Positions 4,413 through 5,799 of a DNA stretch of 5,799 bases are shown one piece after another (position 1 is the stretch's first letter; each line of letters begins with the position of its first letter). The stretch comes from JBBTVI01 sp038063315 (GTDB lineage Bacteria > Patescibacteriota > Minisyncoccia > Sungbacterales > HO2-52-23), in NCBI GenBank assembly GCA_038063315.1, contig JBBTVI010000002.1, forward strand, positions 1-5,799, in the 5' to 3' direction. The position numbers and the translations under genes are program-made. The notes under the pieces were generated by a model, which was given only the letters and a program-made list of their open reading frames with translations, was not told the origin of the DNA and did not search any database.

Positions 4413-5591
4413 GTGACGCAAAAAATGACCTATGCCGGAACTGGTGTAAATTATGACGCAATTGATCCGTTCAAACGCATGGCGCAACACGCAGGCCGGG
4501 AGACGGCTCGAAACATCGCGCGATTCAGCAACGGCGCGCTTCGGGAGGTTGGGATGAGCCGCGGTGAGAGCGCCTACCTCATTGAAACGCCTAAGGATTA
4601 CCTGGCGCATGTCGAAGAAGGATTGGGGACAAAAAATCTCGTTGCCGATGCGATGTACCGCCTGACCGGAAAATCGTACTACGACCACATCGCACAGGAT
4701 ACCGTCGCAATGATCGTCAACGACATGATCACCCTGGGCGCCCACCCTCTCTCCGTGGCAATGCACCTCGCAGTTGGCAATACGAAGTGGTTCGACGACG
4801 AAAAGAGGGCTGGCGATCTCATCGCGGGTTGGCAACGCGCCTGCAATCTGGCGCGATGCGCCTGGGGCGGCGGCGAGACGCCGACGCTCAAAGGCGTTAT
4901 CATGCCCGGGACCGTTCTACTTTCCGGTTCCGCGATCGGCCGCGTCAAACCAAAAAAACGTCTCACCACAGAACAGAAGATCCGGCACGGCGACGCGATC
5001 ATCCTCATTGAAAGTTCCGGCATCCACGCCAACGGTCTCACCATGGCCCGGGAGATCGGAGAACGGAAGGACTCGATCCCGCAAAGGATCTCTCACTTGT
5101 TTTTTCCGGATAAATTTCCGCTCAGCGCATTGCCCGACGGCTATCTCACACGGCTCTCCGACGGACGAACGTACGGCGAAACACTACTCGACCCCACGTC
5201 TATTTACGTCGGGCTGGTTCAGGACTGCCTCGACTGCGCCGTTGACATTCACTATGCAGTCAACATCACGGGCCACGGCTGGCGTAAACTGATGCGCGCA
5301 ACGCGGCCGTTCGCCTATATCATTGAGCAACTTCCCAGACAACTCCCGATTTTTGACTTCCTACTGGAATACGGCCCGATTGATGACACGGAGGCGTACG
5401 GCAACCTGAACATGGGCGCGGGCTTTGCGCTCTATGCGCCGGACACCGAGGTTGACGCGATTCTCAAAATCGCCGCAGTGCATGAATTGGGCGCCTTTCG
5501 CGCCGGCTATATCAGGCGGAGCAACGAAAAGAAAGTTATTATCCGGCCCAAAAATCTTGAATATTCCGGCATAACCCTCGGCGTACGGTAA
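4413..5591 (+). CDS. purM: AIR synthase (PurM)-like protein, 392 aa
   Basis: Related to phosphoribosylformylglycinamidine cyclo-ligase, which closes FGAM to AIR with ATP in purine synthesis. Landmarks in family order: YAGTGVNYDAID (7-18), EGLGTK (69-74, E. coli DGVGTK), AMIVNDMITLGAHPL (99-113), GGGETPTLKG (152-161, usually GGETAEMPG), ESSGIHANG (200-208), LLDPTSIYVG (258-267), NITGHGW (284-290, E. coli LTGGGFW) and LNMGAGFAL near the end. The fold is clearly PurM, but Asp-to-Glu at residue 69, the altered GGET segment and about 45 extra residues against E. coli PurM (345 aa) set it apart. It may be a diverged AIR synthase or an AIR-synthase-related paralog. GTG 4413 is chosen because AAGGAG (4401-4406) lies 6 nt upstream; ATG 4425 is too far from it, and GTG 4344 would add 23 unrelated residues. 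No other purine gene is in view. Confidence 0.88.
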   Translation: MTQKMTYAGTGVNYDAIDPFKRMAQHAGRETARNIARFSNGALREVGMSRGESAYLIETPKDYLAHVEEGLGTKNLVADAMYRLTGKSYYDHIAQDTVAMIVNDMITLGAHPLSVAMHLAVGNTKWFDDEKRAGDLIAGWQRACNLARCAWGGGETPTLKGVIMPGTVLLSGSAIGRVKPKKRLTTEQKIRHGDAIILIESSGIHANGLTMAREIGERKDSIPQRISHLFFPDKFPLSALPDGYLTRLSDGRTYGETLLDPTSIYVGLVQDCLDCAVDIHYAVNITGHGWRKLMRATRPFAYIIEQLPRQLPIFDFLLEYGPIDDTEAYGNLNMGAGFALYAPDTEVDAILKIAAVHELGAFRAGYIRRSNEKKVIIRPKNLEYSGITLGVR

Positions 5592-5612
5592 TTCGTGGAC
5601 TCCAAGAGTAGC

Positions 5613-5649
5613 GGGCCCGCCGTCGCAAGACAGCGGACCCTTTTTCTTT
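5613..5649 (+). terminator. Intrinsic terminator of the purM-like gene
   Basis: GGG-C-CCGC (5613-5620) pairs with GCGG-A-CCC (5633-5640), seven G-C pairs with one C/A mismatch and a 12-nt loop, followed directly by TTTTTCTTT (5641-5649). It lies 21 bp past the stop codon and is the clearest terminator in the window. Confidence 0.85.
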
Positions 5650-5664
5650 ATCCCCGCGCCTGCG

Positions 5665-5799
5665 GCAACCCCTCACGGCCCCACCAACGCCGCGCCATTA
5701 CATGCGTCATTGCGAGGAGTTAGATCCCTCACGGAGTTTATCCTGAGCATAATCGAAGGGCTCGGGACAGACTCCGCAATCCAGGGGGAGTCGTCATTG
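5665..5799. mobile_element. Second MITE-family copy, interrupted, cut by the window end
   Basis: The left end GCAACCCCTCACGGC (5665-5679) matches the TIR of the 366-520 element at 13 of 15 positions against its right-end form. Positions 5694-5720 match 394-420 at 26 of 27. After that the copies diverge: 5721-5775 holds other sequence, including the widespread TTATCCTGAGC...CGAAGGG dispersed repeat with inverted CGGAGT (5732-5737) and ACTCCG (5771-5776). The shared core GCAATCCAG resumes at 5776-5784. A new CGTCATTG begins at 5792, perhaps a tandem unit. The right end is outside the window. The 8 bases before the left end are CGCCTGCG. Confidence 0.6.

Overview
The window looks like chromosomal DNA of a small-genome bacterium, most likely a Candidate Phyla Radiation (Patescibacteria/Parcubacteria-like) lineage. 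That is an inference from the gene style and not from any marker gene: a tiny GIY-YIG protein beside a tRNA, a short RhlE-type helicase, a lone PurM-like protein, and compact single genes separated by dispersed palindromic repeats. All stop codons are standard (TAA, TAG and TGA all end genes), so there is no sign of a recoded TGA.

Layout. Positions 1-350 hold a bidirectional terminator and a 46-residue single-pass membrane protein on the minus strand, with a good sigma-70-type promoter and a consensus DnaA-box 9-mer behind it. Positions 358-528 hold a 155-bp palindromic element with terminal inverted repeats and an apparent 8-bp target duplication, i.e. a MITE-like insertion. Positions 608-681 are tRNA-Ala(UGC) with encoded CCA. 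Directly behind it lies a GIY-YIG endonuclease-like gene (817-1056), preceded by nested inverted repeats and a possible pseudoknot. A near-copy of the tRNA 3' end lies on the far side of this gene (1084-1097), so the tRNA-adjacent segment looks like a small cassette. An AT-rich orphan gene (1101-1712) follows, then a GC-rich stretch of three tandem hairpins (1719-1825).

The second half is more ordinary: a minus-strand DEAD-box RNA helicase (1936-3159), a plus-strand DedA-family membrane protein (3661-4308) and a plus-strand PurM/AIR-synthase-like protein (4413-5591) with a clear terminator. The 500-bp divergent region between helicase and dedA is the richest non-coding part. It holds two promoters whose -35 boxes lie 5 bp apart in a perfect palindrome, a hairpin-rich helicase leader with no Shine-Dalgarno, a strong Shine-Dalgarno serving a three-codon ORF in a hairpin loop, and an 81-bp REP-like palindrome. 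The window ends inside a second member of the 358-528 element family, interrupted by a different dispersed repeat.

The genes do not form an obvious pathway. The helicase acts on RNA, DedA acts in the inner membrane, and PurM appears without other purine genes in view. The most unusual parts are the tRNA-Ala/GIY-YIG cassette with its structured leader, the MITE family, and the helicase/dedA divergent control region.
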